Positions 25,162 to 34,611 of a stretch of DNA of 34,611 nt are shown here, piece after piece. The notes under the pieces are model-generated. The model searched no databases. It saw nothing but the letters and a program-made list of their open reading frames with translations, and was not told where the DNA came from. The position numbers and the translations under genes are program-made. How positions within the stretch are numbered: position 1 is the stretch's first letter; each line of letters begins with the position of its first letter. The stretch spans positions 1-34,611 of the forward strand of contig CAMYJI010000032.1 in the NCBI GenBank assembly GCA_947258545.1, given 5' to 3'. The stretch is from an uncultured Ectothiorhodospiraceae bacterium (GTDB lineage: Bacteria; Pseudomonadota; Gammaproteobacteria; UBA9214).

Positions 25162-25237
25162 TGGAGCTGGCGAGAGGAGTCGAACCCCCGACCGGCTGAT
25201 TACAAATCAGCTGCTCTACCAACTGAGCTACGCCAGC
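25162..25237 (-). tRNA. tRNA-Thr (anticodon TGT)
   Basis: On the - strand GCTGGCG...CGCCAGC forms the 7-base acceptor stem, followed by U73 and an encoded CCA (25162-25164). The D loop (AGCTCAGTTGGTAGAGC), an anticodon stem GCTGA/TCAGC with loop TTTGTAA, and the T arm with GGTTCGACTCC are all present. TGT reads ACA threonine codons. In relatives a Thr tRNA belongs to the tRNA-Tyr/Gly/Thr-tufB group after birA-coaX; here no further tRNA or tufB follows. Confidence 0.97.
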
Positions 25238-25289
25238 GTGATATCGATAATTGGCGCGTATTCTAGTTAATCCGCGCAGTCACTGCAAT

Positions 25290-25949
25290 TCACCGGCAGG
25301 CCAGTTCCTGCAGGCGGATATCCGGGTGTTGCTCCAGGATCGGCTGTCCCGCCGAGACCTCGAAATTCTCCAGGTCCAGCCAATGGACGCTACGGGTGGC
25401 ATAGCGTGGCTCGATCAGTGGCTCGAAACCGAGCTCGCGAATCCGTTCACGGTGCTTGTTGGCCGATGCGAATTCCCTGTAGATACCCAGCGACACGAAG
25501 TCCTCCGCACCAATAAAATGATCCTTGACCTTATTCTCCTTGAGTACCTTCACCACTTGCAGTGCCTGCTCGTGGCCCAGTGTCGGCAGGTAGACCCAGT
25601 AGCCGACTTGTTTCTGTACATCGCTGGTGCGCGGCTGTGGTTCGAAACCAAGCTCCGTTAGTCGCTCCACGGCTACCTGCATATCCGCTGTCGCCATAAA
25701 CGGTCCAAGCGCATGGCAGGTCAGGGGTACACCCGCACCCGGAGGTTGCGCGCCGGTCAGCTCTTCAATCTCGGTCACATCCGCTGAACCGGTGCTCGCA
25801 TCTCTTTCCTGCAAGGTCGACAGCGAACGGACATTGGATGGCAGCGGCGGCAGGGTACGCACGACCTCCGCGTCAGGCGTCGCCCCAATCATGTTCCAGG
25901 CAAAATAGAGGCAATTTGCAACCACCAGTATATAGATCACGTAACGCAT
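25290..25949 (-). CDS. SPOR-domain protein
   Basis: This 219-residue protein has an N-terminal membrane segment (VIYILVVANCLYFAWNMIG, about 4-22), a linker, and alpha/beta repeats of SPOR type. CHALGPFMATADMQVAVERL opens the main one, then YWVYLPTLGHEQALQVV and FVSLGIYREFASANKHRERI, each pairing a strand with a helix. The start ATG 25949 has a strong ribosome site (GGGAGGAA). The gene lies directly after coaX, whose reconstructed end overlaps it by 13 bases. The order birA-coaX-SPOR protein-tRNA is shared with Pseudomonas. It is likely to bind peptidoglycan or take part in envelope assembly, but the role is not established. Confidence 0.88.
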   Translation of the reverse strand: MRYVIYILVVANCLYFAWNMIGATPDAEVVRTLPPLPSNVRSLSTLQERDASTGSADVTEIEELTGAQPPGAGVPLTCHALGPFMATADMQVAVERLTELGFEPQPRTSDVQKQVGYWVYLPTLGHEQALQVVKVLKENKVKDHFIGAEDFVSLGIYREFASANKHRERIRELGFEPLIEPRYATRSVHWLDLENFEVSAGQPILEQHPDIRLQELACR

Positions 25950-26699
25950 GCTTCCTCCCTGGCAAGAATGGCAACCCCCTTCAATACAAGATCGGGATCA
26001 TGCCGCGGCTGCCAGCCCAGCAGCGGCAGCAGGCGACCGGCATCACCGCCGGTGATCAGCGTTTCGGTCAGTTCTCCCAGCTCAGCAACGATATATATCG
26101 GCCACGACCCGGTCGATCATCGCGCTGGCCATGTAGCTGACACCGTTATTGACGGCCTCCACTGTGCCCTGCGCGAGCAGGCTAGTGACCGGGGCCTCCA
26201 CACCCGGCAGGGACCCGATATCCGAGGTATCCACCGACAATGCCTGCTTCATCATCTCGATACCTGGCGCGATCATGCCGCCTTGATGCCGGCCGTCTGC
26301 ATCCAGCGCATCGATGGTAATGGCGGTCCCGCAATCGATGATACAGGCCGGACCCTGTGTCGCGTGATGAGCCGCTACCAGTGCCGCCCAGCGGTCGGCA
26401 CCCAGCTTCTCGGGGTCGGTATAGGCATTGACTACACCCGCCGCCGCTCCGCTGGTGCGGATATAGCAGGGCGAACGCTGCCAGTGCGCCGCCATCCAGT
26501 CGCTGATCTCGCGCTGCAGGGCCGGCCCGGCGACATTGGCCGCGGCGATACCTTTCGGCACTGGCAGGTGGCCCCAGGCTGCATTGGCCAGCTCGCCGAA
26601 GTCCCGGTTGCGCCGTACAAAGTAGCCATGGCATGTGAAGCGGCCACTTTCCTCGACGGCCCACTTCACCGAGCTGTTTCCGACATCGAGCAGCATCAT
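25937..26699 (-). pseudogene. coaX: Type III pantothenate kinase gene with an internal frameshift
   Basis: CoaX phosphorylates pantothenate in coenzyme A synthesis. The frame from ATG 26699 gives 205 residues with the expected LLDVGNSSVKWA, PEKLGADRWAALVAAHHATQ, CIIDCGTAITIDALD and GGMIAPGIEMM motifs, then stops early at 26082 after DRVVADIYRC. The next frame continues with ELGELTETLITGGDAGRLLP and a HDPDLVLKG tail, ending at 25937: the missing C-terminus of a normal CoaX of about 254 residues. The break falls at (AT)4, 26091-26098; one more AT restores the frame as DIYIVAELGEL. Either a real slippage mutation or a sequencing/assembly error; the start ATG overlaps birA as ATGA. Confidence 0.88.
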
Positions 26700-27676
26700 G
26701 ACGCGACCCGCAGGCTCACCTCGCCGGACGCGAAACGCCGGCGCCCGGTATCCGTTTGCACCAGCAGCGCACCACCGGAATCCACACCGCAGGCACGCCC
26801 CAGGATACGTTCGTTAGGCAACTGCAGACTGACATCGCGGCCATCGATCAGGTCGTGCCGGCGCCATTCGCCCAGAAAAGGTTCCAGGCCCACCCGTTCG
26901 AACTCCGCAATCGCGGAAAAACTGCAATCCAGCAGGCACGCTGCTAGCTGATTCCGCGGAAAACGCGCTCTCCCCGTCAACCGGCACAGGTCGGTCCAGG
27001 GCTGATCGATACCGGTAGCGGCCGCACCCGGCATTGAAACATTCATACCCACACCGATAATGACGCTACATGGCCCGCTGCTCTCCCCCACCACATCGAT
27101 CAGGATCCCGGCCAGCTTGGCGCCGTCCACCAGCACATCATTCGGCCACTTCAACCCGGCGGCATCAACGCCGAAGGTACGCAGGCTGCGCAACAGGGCC
27201 ACACCGATCACCAGACTGAGTCCGCCCAGCCCGGCGGCACCTACGTGGGACTGCCACAGAAGGGAGAAATACAGGTTGGCCGCAAACGGGGAAATCCAGG
27301 GGCGGTTGCGCCTGCCACGTCCGGCATGCTGCATTTCCGCGAGACACACGCTTCCGGATGGCGCCCCTTCGAGTGCCTGCTGGCGCAGCCAGGTGTTGGT
27401 CGAATCGATTTCGAGGAAGGTATCTATGCGCGCCAGCCACGCCCGCGTAGCGGGACTGAGCCCGGCCAGGATGGCCTCGGCATCCAGCAGTTCAAGTGAA
27501 CCCGGCAGACGATAGCCCTTGCCGCGCACCACCTCCAGCGGCAGCCCCTGCTCGCGCAAGGCGCGCACCTGCTTCCAGACCGCCATCCGGCTCACACCCA
27601 GGGCCGCACCCAGGGCCTCCCCCGAATGGAAATGCCCGTCCGAGAGCAGATTCAGTAACGGGTGACGCATCGACAT
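26696..27676 (-). CDS. birA: Biotin-[acetyl-CoA-carboxylase] ligase / biotin operon repressor BirA
   Basis: BirA attaches biotin to the carboxylase carrier protein, and the longer type also represses biotin genes. The 326-residue protein is the two-function type. It has an N-terminal winged helix (SGEALGAALGVSRMAVWKQV, about 18-37) and the ligase domain with STNTWLRQQ, HAGRGRRNRPW (117-127, adenylate binding), LKWPNDVLVDGAKLAGIL (Lys176, Lys187) and the SH3-like C-terminal domain. ATG 27676 and 27670 both work. The stop overlaps coaX (ATGA). The bio operon is not in the window, so repressor targets are unknown. Confidence 0.96.
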   Translation of the reverse strand: MSMRHPLLNLLSDGHFHSGEALGAALGVSRMAVWKQVRALREQGLPLEVVRGKGYRLPGSLELLDAEAILAGLSPATRAWLARIDTFLEIDSTNTWLRQQALEGAPSGSVCLAEMQHAGRGRRNRPWISPFAANLYFSLLWQSHVGAAGLGGLSLVIGVALLRSLRTFGVDAAGLKWPNDVLVDGAKLAGILIDVVGESSGPCSVIIGVGMNVSMPGAAATGIDQPWTDLCRLTGRARFPRNQLAACLLDCSFSAIAEFERVGLEPFLGEWRRHDLIDGRDVSLQLPNERILGRACGVDSGGALLVQTDTGRRRFASGEVSLRVAS

Positions 27677-27737
27677 GCCGGCAGCTTATCACAACAGCAC
27701 AACGCCACGGGTGCCGGAAACGGCGCCGTCAGGCGGG

Positions 27738-28937
27738 CTAGGTCCGGTACTCCGCGTTGATCCGGACATAATCGTAGGACAGGTCGCAGGTCCAGATGCG
27801 CTCGAAGAAGTCGCCACGCCCGAGCACGACACGGATAGTGAAGGCATCCCGCTCCATCACCGCCAGACCGTCTGCCTCGGTGTACTCAGTGGCCGGTTCG
27901 CCGCCGTGGATAATGCATACATCGTCCAGGAAGATGTTGACCCCCTGCAGGTCCAGGCCGGAGACACCGGAACGGCCGACGGCTGCAAGAATACGGCCCC
28001 AGTTCGGGTCACTGGCAAACAACGCCGTCTTCACCAGTGGTGAATGGGCGATGGTGTACGCGACCCTGAGACATTCGTCGCAGTCGGCCCCCTGCTCGAC
28101 GGCCACGGTGACGAATTTGGTGGCGCCCTCGCCGTCACGCACGATGGCTTGCGCGAGTTCCACACAAATACCGCCGATTGCTGCTGCAAGCCGGGTGTAG
28201 TATTCGCCGGTATCTCTTATACGCGGCAGGCTGCTGTGTCCGGTGGCCACCAGCACGCAGGCGTCATTGGTCGAGGTGTCACCGTCGACGGTAATCCGGT
28301 TGAAGGAACGCTCCACGGCACTGTCCAGACAGGCCTGCAGTACATCGCCGTCAATGGTGGCATCGGTGGCGATAAAGGCCAGCATGGTGGCCATGTCGGG
28401 GCAAATCATGCCGGAGCCCTTGGCGATACCCGTGATCGTGACCGTGTGCCCGTCGATTTCCAGTCGGTGCGAGGCACCCTTGGGGACGGTGTCGGTGGTC
28501 AGGATAGCGTGCGCGGCATCCAGCCAGCCGTCATCGGACAGATTTGTGCACGCGGCCGGAATGCCCTGTTCAATCTTCGCCACCGGCAGGGGCTGTCCGA
28601 TCACACCGGTGGAAAACGGCAGGATTTCCTCTGCTTCACACCCGGTGGTTGCCGCCAGCGCATCACAGCAACGGCGCGCATCCCGCAAGCCCTGCTCGCC
28701 GGTGCCGGCGTTGGCATTGCCGGTGTTGACCAGCAGGTAACGCGGCGCAGCAGCCGCCAGATGCTGGCGTGCCAGCGTTACCGGCGCGGCACAGAAGGCG
28801 TTGCGAGTGAATACCGCAGCACAGGTAGAACCCTCGACGAGTGACACGACCACCAGGTCGCGCCGGTCCGGTGCCTTGATGCCGGCACGGGCGGTTCCCA
28901 GCCGGAGGCCGGGCACCGGATACAGTTTAGGCAACAC
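27738..28937 (-). CDS. argJ: Bifunctional ornithine acetyltransferase / N-acetylglutamate synthase ArgJ
   Basis: ArgJ transfers acetyl from N-acetylornithine to glutamate, recycling acetyl groups in arginine synthesis; bifunctional forms also use acetyl-CoA. The 399-residue precursor self-cleaves within PDMATML between Ala183 and Thr184, the new N-terminal Thr being the nucleophile. Also seen are [15 protein letters not shown] at the N-terminus, [18 protein letters not shown] and [16 protein letters not shown] near the C-terminus. It lies between secA and birA in the same orientation, with about 270 bases to secA. The start is the only convincing ATG; no strong ribosome site is visible. Confidence 0.96.
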   Translation of the reverse strand: MLPKLYPVPGLRLGTARAGIKAPDRRDLVVVSLVEGSTCAAVFTRNAFCAAPVTLARQHLAAAAPRYLLVNTGNANAGTGEQGLRDARRCCDALAATTGCEAEEILPFSTGVIGQPLPVAKIEQGIPAACTNLSDDGWLDAAHAILTTDTVPKGASHRLEIDGHTVTITGIAKGSGMICPDMATMLAFIATDATIDGDVLQACLDSAVERSFNRITVDGDTSTNDACVLVATGHSSLPRIRDTGEYYTRLAAAIGGICVELAQAIVRDGEGATKFVTVAVEQGADCDECLRVAYTIAHSPLVKTALFASDPNWGRILAAVGRSGVSGLDLQGVNIFLDDVCIIHGGEPATEYTEADGLAVMERDAFTIRVVLGRGDFFERIWTCDLSYDYVRINAEYRT

Positions 28938-28977
28938 GGATCAAGCCTCGCAGCTTGTATTTGAACAAAAAAACGAA

Positions 28978-29169
28978 ACCGCAGAGACGCCGAGAACACA
29001 GAGCATACAGATCCTTAATATCAGACAAATCAGATTGTAGTATTGATTCGGGATTATTGTCCGAACACATGGCAGAGATAAATTGTTTTTGCTTTCTCGG
29101 CGTCCTCTCGGTAACTGCTCCCTGCGTTACTCTACCTCCTGCATCCATGCAGTCGTGCGTCTCTGCGGT
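28978..29169. repeat. Inverted-repeat element between secA and argJ
   Basis: ACCGCAGAGACG (28978-28989) is the exact reverse complement of CGTCTCTGCGGT (29158-29169), and GACGCCGAGAA (28986-28996) of TTCTCGGCGTC (29094-29104). The left arm is one continuous 19-base unit; the right arm is split by 53 bases. The sequence resembles the short GC-rich CGCAGAGACGC-type repeats scattered through many bacterial genomes. It fills most of the 270-base secA-argJ gap, which holds no gene. Confidence 0.65.
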
Positions 29170-29207
29170 GAGAAATTATTACCGGGCCTGATTCGGAACC
29201 CACACTG

Positions 29208-31916
<2,709 letters not shown>

Positions 31917-32040
31917 GAAAGTTTACTGTGATATTAAAGGCTAGAAATCGAATTCGACATCATACCCTAACCGGCGGATTGTATGAAGGATTCCGGGGTT
32001 TGATGGGCGTCTGACAATACGCCCGCAGGGGGTGCGGCTG

Positions 32041-32955
32041 TCAGTTATTGATATATTTGCCCGGATCGACCGTCTTGCCGTTGTGCAGGACCTCGAAATG
32101 GACATGCGGTCCGGTGGAGCGCCCCGTCGAGCCCATCAAGGCGATCAATTGCCCTTTCTTGACCGTATCGCCCACAGCGACCAGCGACTCCCTGTTATGG
32201 CCGTAGCGGGTAACATAGCCACTGCCATGCGTGATCTCGACCATGTTGCCGAAGCCGGAACGCTTGCCTGCCCAGCTAACGACACCATCACCGACAGCCA
32301 CCACGTCGGCACCCTCCTTGCCGGCAAAGTCGACGCCATTGTGCTGCTCCTGCTTGCCGGTGAACGGGTCCGTACGCTTGCCAAACTTCGACGAGAGCCA
32401 GCCGCTCTCAACCGGGCGGCCGGAAGGCATGACACGTTCACGCAGCTTTCTGTCCATCAGCATGCTCTCGAGCACATTCAGCTTGTACTCGCGGTCATCG
32501 AGTTCGACGATCAATTCATCCAGCATGCCCATGAAGTCAGTCAGTTCGGTTGACTGCTGTCCGGCCACATCCTGCGGGCCACCCACAGCCGGCAGGTTGT
32601 TGAAATCGAATTCACCCGCCGCGAAGTCGCCCTGCCGGACCAGCCGCTCACCGAGGGCATTCAGGCGCAGCATCTGGGCCTGCATCTGTCCGACCCGCAA
32701 TGTCAGCGCATTCAGGTTGGCCTCGGCGATATCACGGGCCTCACCAATCTCCGCCTGCTGCGCCCGGATGACCCCCTGCCACTCGTCCACGTAGGCAAGC
32801 TCGTTTTCACCCATACGGAACCCGGTATAGACGGCAAACCCGAAGAACAGCGCAAGGCCTGCCACGCTAGCCACAGCGAGGCGAATCAGGTCAAAATCGA
32901 AGCTCCAGACCTGTCCGCGCTTGTTAGTAAACAGTATGATATTCATATTCTTCAT
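32041..32955 (-). CDS. M23-family peptidoglycan endopeptidase
   Basis: The 304-residue protein has one membrane segment (LAVASVAGLALFFGFAVYTG, about 26-45), a coiled coil (60-160, with RAQQAEIGEARDIAEANLNA), and a C-terminal LytM/M23 domain (about 180-300). The zinc ligands His205 and Asp209 (HNGVDFAG) and His286 (HVHFEV) with the catalytic His253 and His284 are present, so an active endopeptidase is likely rather than a degenerate activator. Position before secA is common in gammaproteobacteria. It is divergent from the dciA-like gene with only 34 bases between starts; ATG 32946 is an alternative start. Confidence 0.93.
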   Translation of the reverse strand: MKNMNIILFTNKRGQVWSFDFDLIRLAVASVAGLALFFGFAVYTGFRMGENELAYVDEWQGVIRAQQAEIGEARDIAEANLNALTLRVGQMQAQMLRLNALGERLVRQGDFAAGEFDFNNLPAVGGPQDVAGQQSTELTDFMGMLDELIVELDDREYKLNVLESMLMDRKLRERVMPSGRPVESGWLSSKFGKRTDPFTGKQEQHNGVDFAGKEGADVVAVGDGVVSWAGKRSGFGNMVEITHGSGYVTRYGHNRESLVAVGDTVKKGQLIALMGSTGRSTGPHVHFEVLHNGKTVDPGKYINN

Positions 32956-32989
32956 ATAACGGCAATTTCACCATTTTCCTGAGTCAGTT

Positions 32990-33448
32990 ATGCGTTCAAG
33001 CGCCCCCGCACGAATCGGCAACCTGCTCGGCAGGAGCCAGGCATCCCGTTTGCTGGCACAGGCCCGCGCGCTCAAGGAACTGGACACGCTGCTGGACCGC
33101 CTCATTCCAGCGCCCCTGAGCGCACACAGCCGGATCCTGTCGCTGCGCGACGCAACCCTGGTGCTGGCCGCTGACTCTCCTGTATGGGCCGCGCGCCTGC
33201 GCTTCCACACCCCTCAGCTAGTAAAACAACTTCGCGACAACCAGGCCGTGAAAGTGCGCACAGTTCAGGTACGCGTTCGGCCACCGGATACCCCGCAGGC
33301 GGCCGAAATCAGCCTGCCCGGCCCGCGTCGATTGTCGGCCAAAAATGCCGACGCCCTGCAACAGACTGCATACAGTGTGTCTGACCCCGGGCTTAAGGCG
33401 GCGTTAATGAGGCTTGCCAGTCGCAGGAAATATCCCGTTCAGAGATGA
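32990..33448 (+). CDS. DciA-like (DUF721) replicative helicase-associated protein
   Basis: DciA is the ancestral bacterial factor that assists loading of the DnaB helicase where DnaC is absent. The 152-residue protein shows a family-like N-terminal KH-like domain: RALKELDTLLDRLIPAPLSA, then LSLRDATLVLAADSPVWAAR and LRFHTPQLVKQLRDNQAVKV, followed by a flexible Arg/Pro-rich tail. In many gammaproteobacteria a DUF721 gene sits exactly here between lpxC and the M23-secA pair. The ATG lacks a strong ribosome site. It converges with lpxC. Confidence 0.85.
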   Translation: MRSSAPARIGNLLGRSQASRLLAQARALKELDTLLDRLIPAPLSAHSRILSLRDATLVLAADSPVWAARLRFHTPQLVKQLRDNQAVKVRTVQVRVRPPDTPQAAEISLPGPRRLSAKNADALQQTAYSVSDPGLKAALMRLASRRKYPVQR

Positions 33449-33479
33449 GCGGGATAAGGACAGCTTAAAGGGGGCCAGG

Positions 33480-34391
33480 TCAGCTAACCGGAACAGGCTG
33501 TATGAATGAAATCGGTGCCTCGCTGACATCCTCGAATGTGACTTGCTCCCAGGCCGATTCATCCTGCATCAGGGTACGTAACAATCGGTTATTGAGCGCA
33601 TGCCCCGACTTATAGCCATTGAATGCGCCGATCAGGCTGTGCCCGAGCAGGTAGAGGTCACCAATCGCATCCAGAATCTTGTGTTTGACGAATTCATCGC
33701 GATAACGCAATCCGTCTTCATTCAGCACCCGGTAATCATCCAGCACAATCGCATTATCGAGGCTGCCACCCAGCGCAAGCTCGCGGGCACGCAACTGCTC
33801 GATTTCACGCACGAAACCGAAGGTGCGTGCACGACTGACTTCCTTCACGAACGAGGTCGTCGAGAAGTCAATCTCGGAGTGCTGGGTATCCGACTTGAAT
33901 ACCGGGTGGTCAAATTCTATGGTGAAACCGACCTTGAACCCGTCAAACGGCTCGAACCGGGCAATCTTGTCACCATCCTCGACCTGGACAGGTCGCTTGA
34001 TTCGGATAAACCGCTTGGGGGCATCCTGCTCTTCAATACCGGCCGATTGGATCAGAAACACAAACGGACCGGCACTGCCATCCATGATCGGTACTTCCGG
34101 CGCACTCAGGTCAACAAAGGCATTATCGATTCCCAACCCGGCCATCGCGGACAGCAGATGCTCCACCGTGGAAATGCGGACATCACCGCTCATCAGGGTC
34201 GTGGACAGGCGCGTATCACCGACGTTCTCGGGACGGGCCTTGATCTGGACGGGTGCTTCCAGATCCACGCGACAGAATACAATACCGGTATCTGCCGGCG
34301 CAGGTCGCAGGGTGAGGTAGATTTTTTCGCCGGTGTGCAGACCCACACCGGTCGCGCGTATGACGTTTTTGAGTGTACGTTGCCGGATCAT
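33480..34391 (-). CDS. lpxC: UDP-3-O-acyl-N-acetylglucosamine deacetylase LpxC
   Basis: LpxC carries out the committed step of lipid A synthesis, removing the acetyl group of UDP-3-O-acyl-GlcNAc in the cytoplasm. The 303-residue protein has the zinc ligands His78 (TVEHLLSA), His237 and Asp241 ([12 protein letters not shown]) and the general base His264 (KSGHALNN), with the normal length. In proteobacteria lpxC follows ftsZ; the gene upstream lies outside the window, but the hairpin at 34586-34605 would be the intergenic boundary. The gene converges with dciA. Confidence 0.98.
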   Translation of the reverse strand: MIRQRTLKNVIRATGVGLHTGEKIYLTLRPAPADTGIVFCRVDLEAPVQIKARPENVGDTRLSTTLMSGDVRISTVEHLLSAMAGLGIDNAFVDLSAPEVPIMDGSAGPFVFLIQSAGIEEQDAPKRFIRIKRPVQVEDGDKIARFEPFDGFKVGFTIEFDHPVFKSDTQHSEIDFSTTSFVKEVSRARTFGFVREIEQLRARELALGGSLDNAIVLDDYRVLNEDGLRYRDEFVKHKILDAIGDLYLLGHSLIGAFNGYKSGHALNNRLLRTLMQDESAWEQVTFEDVSEAPISFIQPVPVS

Positions 34392-34585
34392 GGCATCATT
34401 ATCCCTTTGTTAAGGCTGCCTTCTTACTCTGACAAGTACCAGAAAAGCCGACGCGATGTTATCACAGCCACCCCAGCCTGCCTAGAAACCCATCGAATAC
34501 CGGCCTCAGGTCCGCCAAACCAATGGCATTGAACCTCGTCAATTTTATCTATACATAAATTTCACCTATGGTAATAAGGGCTTAG

Positions 34586-34605
34586 CTGGCCGGCAAGCCG
34601 GCCAG
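34586..34605 (-). terminator. Strong hairpin upstream of lpxC
   Basis: CTGGCCGGC-AA-GCCGGCCAG is a perfect 9-base stem with a 2-base loop. It lies 194 bases before the lpxC ATG, where the end of a preceding - strand gene (usually ftsZ) is expected. On the - strand it is followed by CTAAGCCCTTATTACC with few T residues, so it may attenuate rather than fully terminate. Confidence 0.6.
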
Positions 34606-34611
34606 AACCCT

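Overview
The window reads as a chromosome segment of a gammaproteobacterium. Gene order and protein sequences fit a sulfur-oxidising or Ectothiorhodospiraceae/Chromatiales-like lineage: the mreBCD-mrdA-rodA-mltB-rlpA-dacA block, lpxC, a dciA-like gene divergent from an M23 peptidase gene, secA-argJ, and birA-coaX-SPOR-tRNA-Thr, plus a DsrE2-type sulfur-trafficking protein. The genus assignment is inference. Almost all of the window is chromosomal. I see no phage genes, transposases, integrases or CRISPR arrays.

Left block, 1-9723 (+ strand): the 3' end of mreB, then mreC, mreD, mrdA (PBP2), rodA, mltB, rlpA, dacA and a D-amino-acid aminotransferase gene (dat). Together they encode a lateral-wall peptidoglycan synthesis and remodelling operon, with tight or overlapping junctions. 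Two small genes follow dat, an SRPBCC-fold protein and an unrecognised 140-residue protein, where many relatives carry ybeD-lipB-lipA. Next are a lexA-imuA/sulA-like SOS operon (- strand) with two tandem LexA boxes, and ispG (+).

Middle block, 12.5-25.2 kb, looks accessory: a DUF481 outer-membrane protein, a broken small gene, an Ala-rich exported peptide, a solitary mlaC, a cobalamin-type radical SAM enzyme, and a 3-kb cluster at 17.6-20.3 kb. The cluster holds a DsrE2-family protein, two related ferredoxin-fold-like small proteins without metal-binding cysteines, a perfect FNR/ANR-type dyad, a 58-residue protein gene and a small membrane protein. After it come a PilZ protein, a membrane-anchored SPOR protein, and a subtilase lipoprotein gene overlapping a PrcB-like lipoprotein gene. 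A tRNA-Thr(TGT) gene marks the edge of this block.

Right block, 25.3-34.6 kb, is conserved housekeeping: SPOR protein, coaX (frameshifted at an AT repeat), birA, argJ, secA, M23 peptidase, dciA-like and lpxC, ending in a strong hairpin before what is probably ftsZ outside the window.

The best candidates for something under-described are the 17.6-20.3 kb DsrE2/ferredoxin-fold/FNR cluster, including its small gene at 18986-19162, and the coupled subtilase/PrcB-like pair. Points needing sequence verification are the coaX frameshift, the non-canonical start suggested for mreC, and the broken gene at 13590-13912.
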